49,408 nucleotides of DNA from an uncultured Oscillospiraceae bacterium (GCA_947168655.1 CAMVMU010000007.1:1-49408), one strand, 5' to 3'; numbered from the stretch's first letter, positions 32,729 to 40,873 are shown. The notes: generated by a model from the letters alone, not told the origin. Made by a program: numbers and translations.

Positions 32729-33288
32729 TCTACCTGCAGCTGTTCTTTGAGTTCCTCAAGACGGGGCTCTTTGCCGTGGGCGGGGGACTTGCCACGTTGC
32801 CCTTTCTCAACGATATGGCCGACCGCACCGGCTGGTTTACCCGGGCCCAGCTGGCGGATATGCTGGCGGTCAGCGAGTCCACCCCTGGCCCTATCGGCGT
32901 CAATATGGCCACTTACGTGGGCTTTACCACAGCGGGGATTCCCGGCGCGGTGATCGCCACACTGGGGCTTATCACGCCCAGTGTCGTCATTATTCTGATC
33001 GTAGCGGCGTTTCTGCGGGCATTTCGCAACAACAAATACGTCAATTCGGCCTTCTACGGCCTGCGCCCCGCCTCCACCGCCATGGTGGCTGCGGCTGGCA
33101 TCGGCGTGGTGCTGTTGACGCTGGTGCGCACGGAGCAGCCTTTCGGGCTGGAATTTTTCAACTGGCCCGCCATCGCCTTGGCGGCAGTGGTTCTGGTGCT
33201 GACCCGTTGGGTCAAGCCCACCAGGGAACTGCATCCTATCGTGTTCATCCTTGCCAGCGCCGTTGTGGGCGTTGTGCTGAGATTCTGA
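32725..33288 (+). CDS. Chromate transporter family protein, second half
   Basis: The 187-residue partner of the previous gene: LQLFFEFLKTGLFAVGGGLATLPFL, DMLAVSESTPGPIGVNMATYVG, PGAVIATLGLITPSVVII. It has about five or six transmembrane segments, with opposite topology expected relative to the first half. Starts within ATGA shared with the preceding stop. Confidence 0.88.
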   Translation: MIYLQLFFEFLKTGLFAVGGGLATLPFLNDMADRTGWFTRAQLADMLAVSESTPGPIGVNMATYVGFTTAGIPGAVIATLGLITPSVVIILIVAAFLRAFRNNKYVNSAFYGLRPASTAMVAAAGIGVVLLTLVRTEQPFGLEFFNWPAIALAAVVLVLTRWVKPTRELHPIVFILASAVVGVVLRF

Positions 33289-33305
33289 GAGGGGAGGCGT
33301 TTGCC

Positions 33306-34340
33306 GTGATCAAAACCGTGACCGTCGTGAGTCTGTCCAGCGGCATGCTGGGCGAGGATTTTGCCCGCCACGAGCTGGAGATCGGCCTCCGGCGGCTGGA
33401 GGCATATGGCCTGCGGGTCAAGTTCGCCCGCCACGCCCTCATGGGGCTGGACTACGTGAAAAACCACCCGGAGGACAGGGCGGCGGATCTGCTGGAGGCC
33501 TTTGCCGACCCGGAAACGGACATGATTGTCACCGCCATCGGCGGGGACGATACCTACCGGCTGCTGCCGTATCTGTTTGACGGAGACCGGCTGGCAAAGG
33601 CCGTGACAGACAAGGTGTTTTTGGGCTTTTCCGACACCACCATCAACCATCTGATGCTCCACAAGGTGGGTCTGCCCACCTTCTATGGACAGGCATTCAT
33701 TCCGGATGTGTGCGAGCTGGACCGGGAGATGCTGCCTTACACCCGGCGGTATTTTGAGGAGCTGATTACCACCGGGACCATTGCAGAGATCACTCCAAGC
33801 CCCGTCTGGTATGAGGAGCGGACCGACTTCGGCCCGTCCGCCGTGGGGAAGGCGCGTCCTGCCCACCCCGACACGGGCTTCCGGCTGCTCCAGGGGCCGG
33901 CCACCTTTTCGGGGAAGATTCTGGGCGGGTGCATCGACACCCTGTTCGATATCTTCGACGGCGAACGGTATGGGGACATGCCGGCGCTGTGCCGGAAGTA
34001 CGGCCTGTTCCCCGCGCCGGAGGACTGGGCGGGGAGGATCCTGCTGCTGGAGACCAGCGAGGAAAAGATGACGCCGGAGAAGTTCTGCCGCGCTGTGATG
34101 AAGCTGAGGGAGGCAGGCGTCTTCGCCGCCGTCAGCGGCGTGCTGGTGGGCAAGCCCATGGACCGGACGTATGAGCGGGAGTATCTGGAGATCCTGACGG
34201 AGACGGTGGACGATCCGGCGCTGCCCATCGTATGCAATCTCAACGTGGGCCACGCTGCGCCCCGGTGTATCATCCCCTTCGGGGTGGATGCCGCCGTGGA
34301 CGCCGAGGCACAGCGGATCACCTTCGCGCCGCAGGAATGA
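33306..34340 (+). CDS. S66-family peptidase (LD-carboxypeptidase/MccF-like)
   Basis: The 344-residue protein has the S66 serine in GFSDTT (S109; usually GYSD/GHSD), the ETSEE block with the catalytic glutamate, and GHAAPRCIIPFGVDA with the catalytic histidine. Family members cut murein tetrapeptides at an LD bond or hydrolyse microcin-type acyl-adenylates; the length and IPSPVWYEE-like region are nearer to MccF-type proteins. The start is GTG 33306 after GGGGAGGCG. A terminator follows. Confidence 0.87.
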   Translation: MIKTVTVVSLSSGMLGEDFARHELEIGLRRLEAYGLRVKFARHALMGLDYVKNHPEDRAADLLEAFADPETDMIVTAIGGDDTYRLLPYLFDGDRLAKAVTDKVFLGFSDTTINHLMLHKVGLPTFYGQAFIPDVCELDREMLPYTRRYFEELITTGTIAEITPSPVWYEERTDFGPSAVGKARPAHPDTGFRLLQGPATFSGKILGGCIDTLFDIFDGERYGDMPALCRKYGLFPAPEDWAGRILLLETSEEKMTPEKFCRAVMKLREAGVFAAVSGVLVGKPMDRTYEREYLEILTETVDDPALPIVCNLNVGHAAPRCIIPFGVDAAVDAEAQRITFAPQE

Positions 34341-34349
34341 GAATATGAC

Positions 34350-34388
34350 AAACGATCCGGAAGGGAAGCGCCCCTCCGGATCGTTTTA
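34350..34388. terminator. Terminator between the S66 peptidase and the YdcF-like gene
   Basis: AAACGATCCGGA (34350-34361) and TCCGGATCGTTT (34375-34386) with an inner GGG/CCC; TTTT tail on the plus strand and A-rich on the other side. Confidence 0.8.
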
Positions 34389-34396
34389 CGTTTCTT

Positions 34397-35170
34397 TTAA
34401 TAACCCCTGATCCACGCGGCCAGGACACCCACCACCTCCCGGGCCCAGTAGCCCGGGCTGACTACCCAGAAGGACGGATTGCCGATGGACAACGGGTCCA
34501 ACCCCTCCATGCGTGCGAAATACTGGGCGCGATACTGGTGGAAATTGTCAGTGGAGATCGCCACGCAGGGATCCAGGCCGTTGGCGGCGATCAGCGCGGC
34601 GGAATTGGCCAGATTCTGCCGGGTGGAGCTGGAGGACTCCTCCAGATAGATCCGCTCCGGATCGATGCCCATGGAAACCAGCGTGTCCCGGATACACTGC
34701 GCCTCGGTGATGTGCTCGTCGTCACCCTGTCCGCCGGAGGCCACGCACACAGCATCCGGGTGGGCGTCCAGATATTGATATGCGGCGTTGATCCGGTCCC
34801 GCAGCATGAGGCTGGGCCGGTTGTCCGGCCACACCTTGCAGCCCAGGACAATGACGGTCCGGGGCACATCGGTGGAGGGACCTGCCCGGTGGGCGGCGGC
34901 CAGGATCATCAGCGCCAGCACGATGACCGCAACGGACAGCCCCACAGCGATGATGCCGGCGGCAATGCGCTGCAGCCAGAGAGGCAGCCGATTTGGCCAC
35001 CGGGGCCAGAAGCACACCGATGCAGCCAGCAGGAGCAGTGCCGTGGGCCAGATCATGCCGATGTGGAGAACGCCGATGACAAGGGGCAGCAGCAAATAGG
35101 CCGCCAGCAGCAGACAGAGAGCGCCAAGAAAGGGACGGCGGCGCTTCGGCGCGTCAGTTCTGCGCCACAT
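34397..35170 (-). CDS. ElyC/SanA/YdcF-family (DUF218) membrane protein
   Basis: The 257-residue protein has two or three transmembrane segments in its first 95 residues and a DUF218 domain (RTVIVLGCKVWPDNRPSLMLRDRI, CVASGGQGDDEHITEAQCIRDTLVSMGI, EESSSSTRQNLANS). Relatives such as ElyC and SanA affect envelope polysaccharide assembly; the reaction is not settled. Its ATG lies inside the 3' end of udk (17-nt overlap), so it is probably coupled to it. Confidence 0.87.
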   Translation of the reverse strand: MWRRTDAPKRRRPFLGALCLLLAAYLLLPLVIGVLHIGMIWPTALLLLAASVCFWPRWPNRLPLWLQRIAAGIIAVGLSVAVIVLALMILAAAHRAGPSTDVPRTVIVLGCKVWPDNRPSLMLRDRINAAYQYLDAHPDAVCVASGGQGDDEHITEAQCIRDTLVSMGIDPERIYLEESSSSTRQNLANSAALIAANGLDPCVAISTDNFHQYRAQYFARMEGLDPLSIGNPSFWVVSPGYWAREVVGVLAAWIRGY

Positions 35171-35768
35171 GGTTGGCGATGCGCTGCATGATCAGGTCCA
35201 GGGCCACCAGGTTGTGGCCGCCCTCCAGCACGATGATGTCGGCAAACTTCCGGGTGGGCTCCACGAACTGCTCGTGCATGGGCTTGACGGTGGTGAGATA
35301 CTGGTTGATCACAGACTCCAGGGAGCGGCCGCGCTCCTCCACGTCCCGCAGGGCGCGGCGCAGGATGCGCTCGTCCGCGTCGGTCTCCACGAAGATCTTG
35401 ATGTCCAGCAGATCCCGCAGTTCCTTATTCTGGAAGATCAGGATCCCCTCCACGATGACCACCTTGGTGGGCTTGACCTCTACGGTCTTGTCCGTGCGGT
35501 TGTGGATGGAGTAGTCATATACGGGGCAGTAGATGGTCTGCCCGGCTTTCAGTTTTTTCAGATCTTCGATCATCAGCTCCGTGTCAAAGGCGTCGGGGTG
35601 GTCGTAGTTCTGCTTGCACCGCTCCTCAAAGGGGCGGTCCTGCCGCTTATAGTAGTTATCGTGGTGCACGACGCTGACGTCGCTGCCGAAATGGGCGGCC
35701 AGATGCTTTGTCAGAGTGGTTTTGCCGCTGCCGGTGCCGCCGGCGATGCCGATGAACATGGTATTCAT
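35154..35768 (-). CDS. udk: Uridine kinase
   Basis: Udk phosphorylates uridine and cytidine in pyrimidine salvage. The 204-residue protein has the P-loop GGTGSGKT (10-17), HHDNYYK, NYDHPDAFD, PVYDYSIHNR and VIVEGILIF, all diagnostic. ATG 35768 is taken although AGGAAGGG is rather far upstream (about 13 nt); a second ATG is three codons later. Together with uraA in the same window it gives two entry routes for pyrimidines. Confidence 0.94.
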   Translation of the reverse strand: MNTMFIGIAGGTGSGKTTLTKHLAAHFGSDVSVVHHDNYYKRQDRPFEERCKQNYDHPDAFDTELMIEDLKKLKAGQTIYCPVYDYSIHNRTDKTVEVKPTKVVIVEGILIFQNKELRDLLDIKIFVETDADERILRRALRDVEERGRSLESVINQYLTTVKPMHEQFVEPTRKFADIIVLEGGHNLVALDLIMQRIANHVAQN

Positions 35769-35801
35769 AGATGAAACGCATCCCTTCCTGTTGATGCCTC
35801 T

Positions 35802-35830
35802 ATTATAAAAACCCGGAGCAGGAAAAGCAA
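35802..35830 (-). promoter_or_regulatory. Predicted udk promoter
   Basis: On the minus strand TTGCTT (35830-35825) and perfect TATAAT (35807-35802) with a 17-bp spacer. Confidence 0.5.
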
Positions 35831-35881
35831 GGGACGGGAGAGGCATCTTGTAAAAAAAGAATGAATTTACGCCGATAAGAG

Positions 35882-35910
35882 TTGACGGAGCGGGGCATTT
35901 TAGGTATGAT
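35882..35910 (+). promoter_or_regulatory. Predicted promoter of the zinc-ribbon/Big2 gene
   Basis: TTGACG (35882-35887) and TATGAT (35905-35910) with a 17-bp spacer. Confidence 0.65.
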
Positions 35911-35934
35911 AAACACGGTAACGAATCGATGTGT

Positions 35935-35957
35935 CTGCCGCTGAGGCGGCAGTTTTT
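35935..35957 (+). terminator. Attenuator-like hairpin in the leader of the zinc-ribbon/Big2 gene
   Basis: CTGCCGC (35935-35941) and GCGGCAG (35946-35952) with a 4-nt loop are followed by TTTTT, only 17 nt before the start codon and downstream of the predicted promoter. Confidence 0.55.
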
Positions 35958-35973
35958 CTGGAGGATTGACCAT

Positions 35974-36828
35974 ATGAAACTGGTAAAATGTCCCATCTGC
36001 GGGGAGATGTATTCTGAGAGCTACAAGGCCTGTCCCTTCTGTGCCGAGAGCGGTCCCTACGAGGGAACGGTCAAGCGTCGCCGTGCGGCGGGGCGCCGGA
36101 TCGAAACGCGTCGAGGCCCCAAAATTGTCGGTCCGGCCATGATCATTGTGCTGCTTCTGCTGGCCGCGGTGCTTGTGTTCGCGTTTTTCGGCGACCAGAT
36201 CAAGGCAAAACTCCATCCCGAGCCTGAAAAACCCCCTGTGGTGGATGTGGAACTCACTTTGGAGCCTGCATCGGTGGAACTGGCCGTGGGCGAGAGCTAC
36301 GCCCTGACCGCCTCCGGCGCCAAAGACTATGTGTGGAGCAGCAGCGATGAGGCCGTTGCCACGGTGGATGATCTCGGCAGCGTTACCGCCGTTGGTGAGG
36401 GCAGAGCCATGATCACGGTGACTGACAGGGAGGAGAAGTCCTCCGCCCGCTGTGAGGTGACTGTGAAGGAATCCGGCACCGAGCCTGTGGAACCCGGCCC
36501 CGACGAGCCCGGCCCGGTAGAGCCCGGTCCGGATGAACCCGGCCCCGATCCCACGCCATCGACCAAGACGCTGATCATGTGCGCCGAGTGGAACGGCAAG
36601 GAGCTGCCCAAGGCGACGATAAACGGCGAGAACATTTACGACATGACCCTTAGAACCGGGGACTCCACCAGACTGTATATCTCCGGCACCGACAGCGCGG
36701 TGTACTGGAGCAGCGACTCTGCTGCCGTCACGGTGGAAAAAGGCCTTGTGAAGCGTGTGAGCAGCGGTACGGCATACATCACCGCCACGGTGGACGGCCA
36801 GACCCTCAAGTGCCGTGTTTTGGGATAA
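35974..36828 (+). CDS. Zinc-ribbon, single-pass membrane protein with two Ig-like (Big2) domains
   Basis: The 284-residue protein starts with a CxxC...CxxC zinc ribbon (VKCPICGEMY ... ACPFCAES), a basic stretch, one transmembrane helix (about 51-73), and then an extracytoplasmic part: a Big2-like domain (about 88-165, AVGESYALTASG, SSDEAVATVDDLGSVTAVGEG), a linker of four EPGPx repeats encoded at 36490-36549, and a second shorter Ig-like domain with VYWSSDSAAVTV. Function unknown; such proteins may read an outside signal or anchor to the envelope. It ends at a terminator shared in sequence with a copy 200 bp further on. Confidence 0.8.
   Translation: MKLVKCPICGEMYSESYKACPFCAESGPYEGTVKRRRAAGRRIETRRGPKIVGPAMIIVLLLLAAVLVFAFFGDQIKAKLHPEPEKPPVVDVELTLEPASVELAVGESYALTASGAKDYVWSSSDEAVATVDDLGSVTAVGEGRAMITVTDREEKSSARCEVTVKESGTEPVEPGPDEPGPVEPGPDEPGPDPTPSTKTLIMCAEWNGKELPKATINGENIYDMTLRTGDSTRLYISGTDSAVYWSSDSAAVTVEKGLVKRVSSGTAYITATVDGQTLKCRVLG
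36490..36549 (+). repeat. Four 15-bp tandem repeats coding an EPGPx linker
   Basis: Units of the form GARCCCGGYCCSGWY code for EPGPD-EPGPV-EPGPD-EPGPD between the two Ig-like domains. Confidence 0.8.
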
Positions 36829-36857
36829 TCAAATGATTAGATGACGAACAGATGACG

Positions 36858-36892
36858 AAAAAGATCCGCCCGTAAAACAGGCGGATCTTTTT
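36858..36892 (+). terminator. Terminator, copy 1 of a duplicated hairpin
   Basis: AAAAAGATCCGCC (36858-36870), loop CGTAAAACA, GGCGGATCTTTTT (36880-36892): a 13-bp stem ending in a T tract, 30 bp after the zinc-ribbon/Big2 gene. Confidence 0.85.
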
Positions 36893-37083
36893 GCAATTGT
36901 CAAACGTAATTTGCAGAGAGGTATCGATACGCATGGGGGATTGTGAAGGGGGATGGGAGTCCCCCTTCACATGAGATCCGTGCAAACGCAGAAACATAAA
37001 TAATGTTTCTGCGTTTGTCTTTCAGTGCGTCAACAATTTGTTGACGCACTGAAAGATCCGCCCGTAAAACAGGCGGATCTTTT
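36893..37083. repeat. Gene-free hairpin array including terminator copy 2
   Basis: No gene is visible here. After terminator copy 1 come palindrome GTATCGATAC (36921-36930), GTGAAGGGGGA/TCCCCCTTCAC (36943-36970), a 15-bp stem CAAACGCAGAAACAT with a 5-nt loop (36983-37017), an 18-bp near-perfect palindrome CTTTCAGTGCGTCAACAA-T- (37019-37055), and a second copy of the terminator with the same loop CGTAAAACA (37052-37083). Confidence 0.75.
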
Positions 37084-37196
37084 CGCGTAGAAATTACCAG
37101 TGTTTTTGCTGAATATAGGGGCAAATCCGGGAAAAGCTATGGTTGCGATACCCAAAGAGCGTATTGCTCAATTGATTTGAAAGGAGATTACCCAAT

Positions 37197-37394
37197 ATGT
37201 CCAGCAAGAATTCCAATCGACTGAACGTTCCCGAGGCCCGCAGCGCTATGGATAAGTTCAAGATGCAGGCTGCCAACGAGGTTGGCGTGAACCTGAAGGA
37301 AGGCTACAACGGCGACCTGACCTCCCGCGAGGCCGGCTCCGTGGGCGGCCAGATGGTCAAGCGCATGATCGAGTCCTACGAGAAGAACCTGTAA
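37197..37394 (+). CDS. Alpha/beta-type small acid-soluble spore protein
   Basis: The 65-residue protein is a standard SASP: NRLNVPEARSAMDKFKMQAANEVGVNLKEGYNGDLTSREAGSVGGQMVKRMIE. Such proteins coat spore DNA and are degraded at germination by the GPR protease near the EVGV segment. It shows that the organism makes spores. AAAGGAGATTACCCAAT precedes the ATG. A forespore sigma-G promoter is expected; GAATA near 37111 could be its -35, but no clear -10 was found. Confidence 0.95.
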   Translation: MSSKNSNRLNVPEARSAMDKFKMQAANEVGVNLKEGYNGDLTSREAGSVGGQMVKRMIESYEKNL

Positions 37395-37415
37395 AATACA
37401 CGGGACTTTTCGACG

Positions 37416-37449
37416 AAGGAGCCCGCCGCGTCTGCGGCGGGCTCCTTTT
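37416..37449 (+). terminator. Terminator of the SASP gene
   Basis: AAGGAGCCCGCCGC (37416-37429) and GCGGCGGGCTCCTT (37434-37447) with a 4-nt loop and further T. Confidence 0.9.
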
Positions 37450-37464
37450 GCGGGTACGAGAGCC

Positions 37465-37493
37465 TTGACCGGGTGATTTACTGAGCGTATAAT
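37465..37493 (+). promoter_or_regulatory. Predicted promoter of the secreted C39-like peptidase gene
   Basis: TTGACC (37465-37470) and perfect TATAAT (37488-37493) with a 17-bp spacer; the leader would be about 100 nt. Confidence 0.7.
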
Positions 37494-37600
37494 CATATCG
37501 ACTATGATCGATTGAACATACAATACGGACGGCGGGCGGAAATGCGGAAACCGCCTCCGATGTTTCTCATAGACGACTTTTGCATATAGGAGAAATCATC

Positions 37601-38695
37601 ATGAGACGTTCTATCAAAGCATTGGTGATCACCGTTTTAGTAATGATATGCGCGGCTATCGCATTGAAAGCCTTGACAGTGGCAGATCCGGAAGTTCCCC
37701 CGACCTGTACATCCACCGGCCTGAGTGAAGGAAAGCACCTTGCCCTTTTCTCCATAACGATCAAAGAGCAGGAAGTCATCCCCGCGCTCGGACACGATCT
37801 TATTCATCACGAGGGGAATAACCCCACCTGCACGGAGAGCGGATACGCATCTTACGATACCTGCAGCCGCTGTGACTATTCCACGTTTTCTGAGAAGCCT
37901 GCGCTCGGACATAAGCTGGTTCATTACGCCGGAAGGGACGCCACGTGCACAGAAAAGGGATATGCGTTGTACGAAAAATGTCTCAACTGTGATTATTCGA
38001 CATTTACCGAAATCCCCGCGCTTGGACACGATTTCGCGGGAGGGCGCTGCACACGCTGTGGCCTTGAATATGCGTTATACTGTGCATTGGAGGAAATCGT
38101 AAAAACCGGTCCCGAAAGAGTATCAAACGACAATGTCGGCTATAATTTCTTCCACTCTCAACAGGATACCGGAACATATTCAGATTCAAATTGCGGGCCT
38201 GCATGCACATATATGGCAGCCAAATGGGCCGATGAAAGTTTCTCTGCGTCTGTGGAAGATATCAGGAATTTGAATGTGAAGCCTTCGCCATTTGATTATG
38301 GCTGGTTTCCGCAAACAGTGTCGCAGGCGCTCAATACATATGGCATTAACAACAGAGTGTTCCATGTGGGTTCAGCAGAAGCTGCTGTTGAGGAAATGAA
38401 GAGATTAATTGATGACGGGAAATTGCTGATTGTCTGTTTTGACAGGAAAGGTATCTTCGTAATCAAGGAAGATCCCCACTTGGAAAGCACGACCGGAACC
38501 GATTATCGGGCAAAAAGCGCCGGACATTTTATTGTGGTCAAGGGTTATTGGATCGTGGATGGGGTTATGTATTTTGAAATATATGATCCTGGATTTCTAG
38601 ATAAAACAGGGTATTATGATGCGGGAGAGCTTGTAAAAGCGATCGTCGGCTGGAATAAAGACATTGTAATTGTTTCAAGACGAAACTCTCAATAA
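37601..38695 (+). CDS. Secreted or membrane-anchored C39-like cysteine peptidase with cysteine-pair repeats
   Basis: The 364-residue protein has an N-terminal signal/anchor helix (RRSIKALVITVLVMICAAIAL), then two copies of a repeat of about 44 residues of the form PALGHxLxHxxG-CTExGYAxYxxCxxCDYSTF (about residues 61-150), and a C-terminal papain-like domain of the C39_2 type with nucleophile C198 (SNCGPAC), H309 (GHFIVVKGYW) and D329 (IYDPG). The repeats are common in exported Firmicutes proteins with unknown role. GGAG precedes ATG 37601. The gene is richer in A+T than its surroundings, so transfer is possible. Substrate is unknown; cell-surface proteins or host proteins are possible. Confidence 0.82.
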   Translation: MRRSIKALVITVLVMICAAIALKALTVADPEVPPTCTSTGLSEGKHLALFSITIKEQEVIPALGHDLIHHEGNNPTCTESGYASYDTCSRCDYSTFSEKPALGHKLVHYAGRDATCTEKGYALYEKCLNCDYSTFTEIPALGHDFAGGRCTRCGLEYALYCALEEIVKTGPERVSNDNVGYNFFHSQQDTGTYSDSNCGPACTYMAAKWADESFSASVEDIRNLNVKPSPFDYGWFPQTVSQALNTYGINNRVFHVGSAEAAVEEMKRLIDDGKLLIVCFDRKGIFVIKEDPHLESTTGTDYRAKSAGHFIVVKGYWIVDGVMYFEIYDPGFLDKTGYYDAGELVKAIVGWNKDIVIVSRRNSQ

Positions 38696-38744
38696 ATGGA
38701 CAAGAGAAGAAAGTGTTTTTCAACAAGAAAAGGATCTTTTTGAC

Positions 38745-38782
38745 AAGCCAACCCGACGCGGCAGCGGCGGGTTGGCTTCATT
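38745..38782. terminator. Terminator between the C39-like gene and the next minus-strand gene
   Basis: AAGCCAACCCG (38745-38755) and CGGGTTGGCTT (38768-38778) form an 11-bp stem. The minus-strand stop lies inside it. Confidence 0.7.
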
Positions 38783-39212
38783 CAGGAGATGGCAGCGCGC
38801 CGGTCTGCAGCAGCCACGTGCCGGCCAACAGCAGCCGGTCCTGGGGGGAGAATACGCCCCAGCGAGCGGGCAGGCAGAGCTCCTGCTCCTCCACGTTGCG
38901 GCCGCGGCAATCCGTCAAGGCCCGCTGCACACACAGAAGGTCCCGCTGCCCCATGCTGGAGAGGGTCAGGCTGCTGCGGGGGGAAAGGCCGTAGCTTACC
39001 ACCTGCTGTGCCTGCCAGGAGGGGGAGTACAGATCCTCCGGCACCAGCAGCGCATCACAGTGCAGAGGATGATCCGCCAGACGCACCGCCTCCTGCGCCG
39101 AGAGGGCGCACAGCGCCCAGTATGTTTTCTCCGGAGCAGCCGAACGCCAGATGATCTCCGGCGGGAGCGAGCCTGCCAGCTCTCGCGTGCATAAACAGAC
39201 ACACGCTGCCAT
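38778..39212 (-). CDS. Hypothetical protein, 144 residues
   Basis: I do not recognise this family. ATG 39212 has GAGGTGAG 5 nt upstream. The protein is cytoplasmic-looking, starts AACVCLCTRELAGSLPPEI, and contains VVSYGLSPRSSLTLSSM and LLLAGTWLLQTGALP. The VVSYGLS stretch faintly resembles Mur-ligase C-terminal segments, but length and the rest do not fit. Coding is supported by its length, ribosome site, GC-rich third positions and the terminator at its end. Confidence 0.6.
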   Translation of the reverse strand: MAACVCLCTRELAGSLPPEIIWRSAAPEKTYWALCALSAQEAVRLADHPLHCDALLVPEDLYSPSWQAQQVVSYGLSPRSSLTLSSMGQRDLLCVQRALTDCRGRNVEEQELCLPARWGVFSPQDRLLLAGTWLLQTGALPSPE

Positions 39213-39279
39213 TTTTCTCACCTCAACCCCTATTTTTCTCCGCAGGATATTTTTTTATGCTGTGCAGGCGGCAAATCTG

Positions 39280-39288
39280 TGATATAAT
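39280..39288 (+). promoter_or_regulatory. Extended -10 promoter of the DUF5662 gene
   Basis: TGATATAAT (39280-39288) is an extended -10 element; no good -35 is present. Confidence 0.5.
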
Positions 39289-39330
39289 ATATTAAATCAA
39301 ACAGCCATTGCGAACCGAGGAGGCGCTGCC

Positions 39331-39873
39331 ATGCACGTCAAGGAACATTGGAATACCGTCCGGCAGCATAGGGCGCTGGTACGGGGGTACTGCCTGAAGC
39401 TGGGCCTTGTCTGGCAGGGACTGACCCACGACCTGTCCAAATATGCCCCGGTGGAATTTTTGCGGGGCGCCAGATTCTACCAGGGCTTCCGCTCCCCCAA
39501 CGACGAGGAGCGGCGACAGACCGGCCTGAGCCTTGCCTGGCTGCACCACAAGGGGCGCAACCGCCATCACTTTGAATACTGGATCGATTACCGCGTCGGT
39601 GAGGACGGCGAGGTGTTCATGGGCGGGTGCAAGATGCCCAAAAAGTATGTCGCAGAGATGTTCTGCGACCGTATCGCCGCCTGCCGTGTCTATCAGGGCG
39701 ACAAGTATACCGACGCGTCGCCCTACGACTACTACCAGAAGAGCAAGGGCCACATCTGGATCCACCCCGAAACCAGCGACCTGCTGGACCGCTGGCTGCT
39801 GCTGCTCAAGGAGCAGGGGGAGGCCATTGCCTTTGCCCACATCCGCCTGGAGCTGAAAGACGATCAATATTGA
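39331..39873 (+). CDS. DUF5662-family protein
   Basis: The 180-residue protein has GLVWQGLTHDLSKYAPVEFLRGARFYQG and HHKGRNRHHFEYWIDYR, with the H..HDxSK..E and HHxxNxHH pattern of this uncharacterised family; the paired histidines and aspartates suggest a metal-dependent HD-like fold. GAGGAGGCGCTGCC precedes the ATG. Function unknown. Confidence 0.85.
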   Translation: MHVKEHWNTVRQHRALVRGYCLKLGLVWQGLTHDLSKYAPVEFLRGARFYQGFRSPNDEERRQTGLSLAWLHHKGRNRHHFEYWIDYRVGEDGEVFMGGCKMPKKYVAEMFCDRIAACRVYQGDKYTDASPYDYYQKSKGHIWIHPETSDLLDRWLLLLKEQGEAIAFAHIRLELKDDQY

Positions 39874-39910
39874 CCGGGCAATATTTTTGCAGAATTGGAT
39901 GACTTTTTCC

Positions 39911-39939
39911 TTGATTTTCTGTTCTGACCGTTATAAAAT
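39911..39939 (+). promoter_or_regulatory. Predicted promoter of the radical SAM gene
   Basis: TTGATT (39911-39916) and TAAAAT (39934-39939) with a 17-bp spacer. Confidence 0.5.
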
Positions 39940-39974
39940 ATCGGTTGACATTTTTCGGAGAGGTCTATTATACC

Positions 39975-40862
39975 ATGAGCAATCCCTACAAGACCCGCAA
40001 AGGCGGCGCAACCGTGACGGTATTCGTGCCCTACGACTGCCAGAACAACTGCCCCTTCTGCATCAACAAACGCGAATATGCCGACTGCACCGGCTTTAGC
40101 CTCGATGCCATTATAGAGAGCATCCGCACCATGGACAGCATCACCCCGTACTGCGATTTCGTGTTTACCGGAGGCGAGCCCCTGGCCAACCTGGACGCTT
40201 TGCAGCAGATGCTGGACGTGATCCCCACCACCCACAAGGTGTATATCAACACCACGTTCCCCGTGCAGGCCCACACCACCCTGGAGGAAATGCTGGACTT
40301 CACGGCGCGGAACCGGGATAAGATCACCTGCATGAACATCTCCCGTCACCTGCAGAAATACGTGGAGGAGTCGCCGGATGAGGTGATCGCCCGGATCGCC
40401 TGTCCCAAGCGCATCAACTGCGTGCTCTACAAGCACTATCCGGCCCACAAGCTGCCGGAATACGTGGAGCGGTTCCTGAAGTACGGCATCCCCGTCCAGT
40501 TCCGGTACGACTACACCGAGACCACGCCGGACAACCTCTACGAGGAGGAGAACGACCGTATCCTGCAGGATCTGCGCAGCATGTTCACCTATAAGGGCCT
40601 GGATGGCTGCCGCATGCGCAACGGCTTCCACTTTGAATACAAGGGCCTGCATATGACCTACCACAAGACCCTGCCATACTCTACCATCGTGGAGACCGAC
40701 GAAAACGGCGTCACCTATGACATCCTGTACGACATCGTCATCAAGCAGAACGGCGAGATCCACTCCGATTGGACCGGCGTCCCCCTGGACGTGGAGGCCT
40801 ACCGGAACGTGGTGTTTGAGCCCTACGATCTCCACGTCATCAACGGCACCATCGACTTTTGA
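39975..40862 (+). CDS. Radical SAM protein
   Basis: The 295-residue protein has the iron-sulfur motif C-QNN-C-PF-C near residue 23, FTGGEPL, and a C-terminal part without obvious auxiliary cluster cysteines. The sequence around VFVPYDCQNNCPFCINKREY suggests a small activase- or MoaA-like branch, but the substrate is not evident. GGAGAGGTCTATTATACC is before the ATG. A terminator follows directly. Confidence 0.85.
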   Translation: MSNPYKTRKGGATVTVFVPYDCQNNCPFCINKREYADCTGFSLDAIIESIRTMDSITPYCDFVFTGGEPLANLDALQQMLDVIPTTHKVYINTTFPVQAHTTLEEMLDFTARNRDKITCMNISRHLQKYVEESPDEVIARIACPKRINCVLYKHYPAHKLPEYVERFLKYGIPVQFRYDYTETTPDNLYEEENDRILQDLRSMFTYKGLDGCRMRNGFHFEYKGLHMTYHKTLPYSTIVETDENGVTYDILYDIVIKQNGEIHSDWTGVPLDVEAYRNVVFEPYDLHVINGTIDF

Positions 40863-40873
40863 GAGCATATAAG

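Noticed and set aside
36858-37083. Hairpin array as a CRISPR
   Set aside because: Only two units are alike, with no regular spacers and no cas genes in the window.
36900-37124. 74-residue minus-strand frame in the hairpin array
   Set aside because: Runs through several perfect inverted repeats and has no convincing ribosome site or family.
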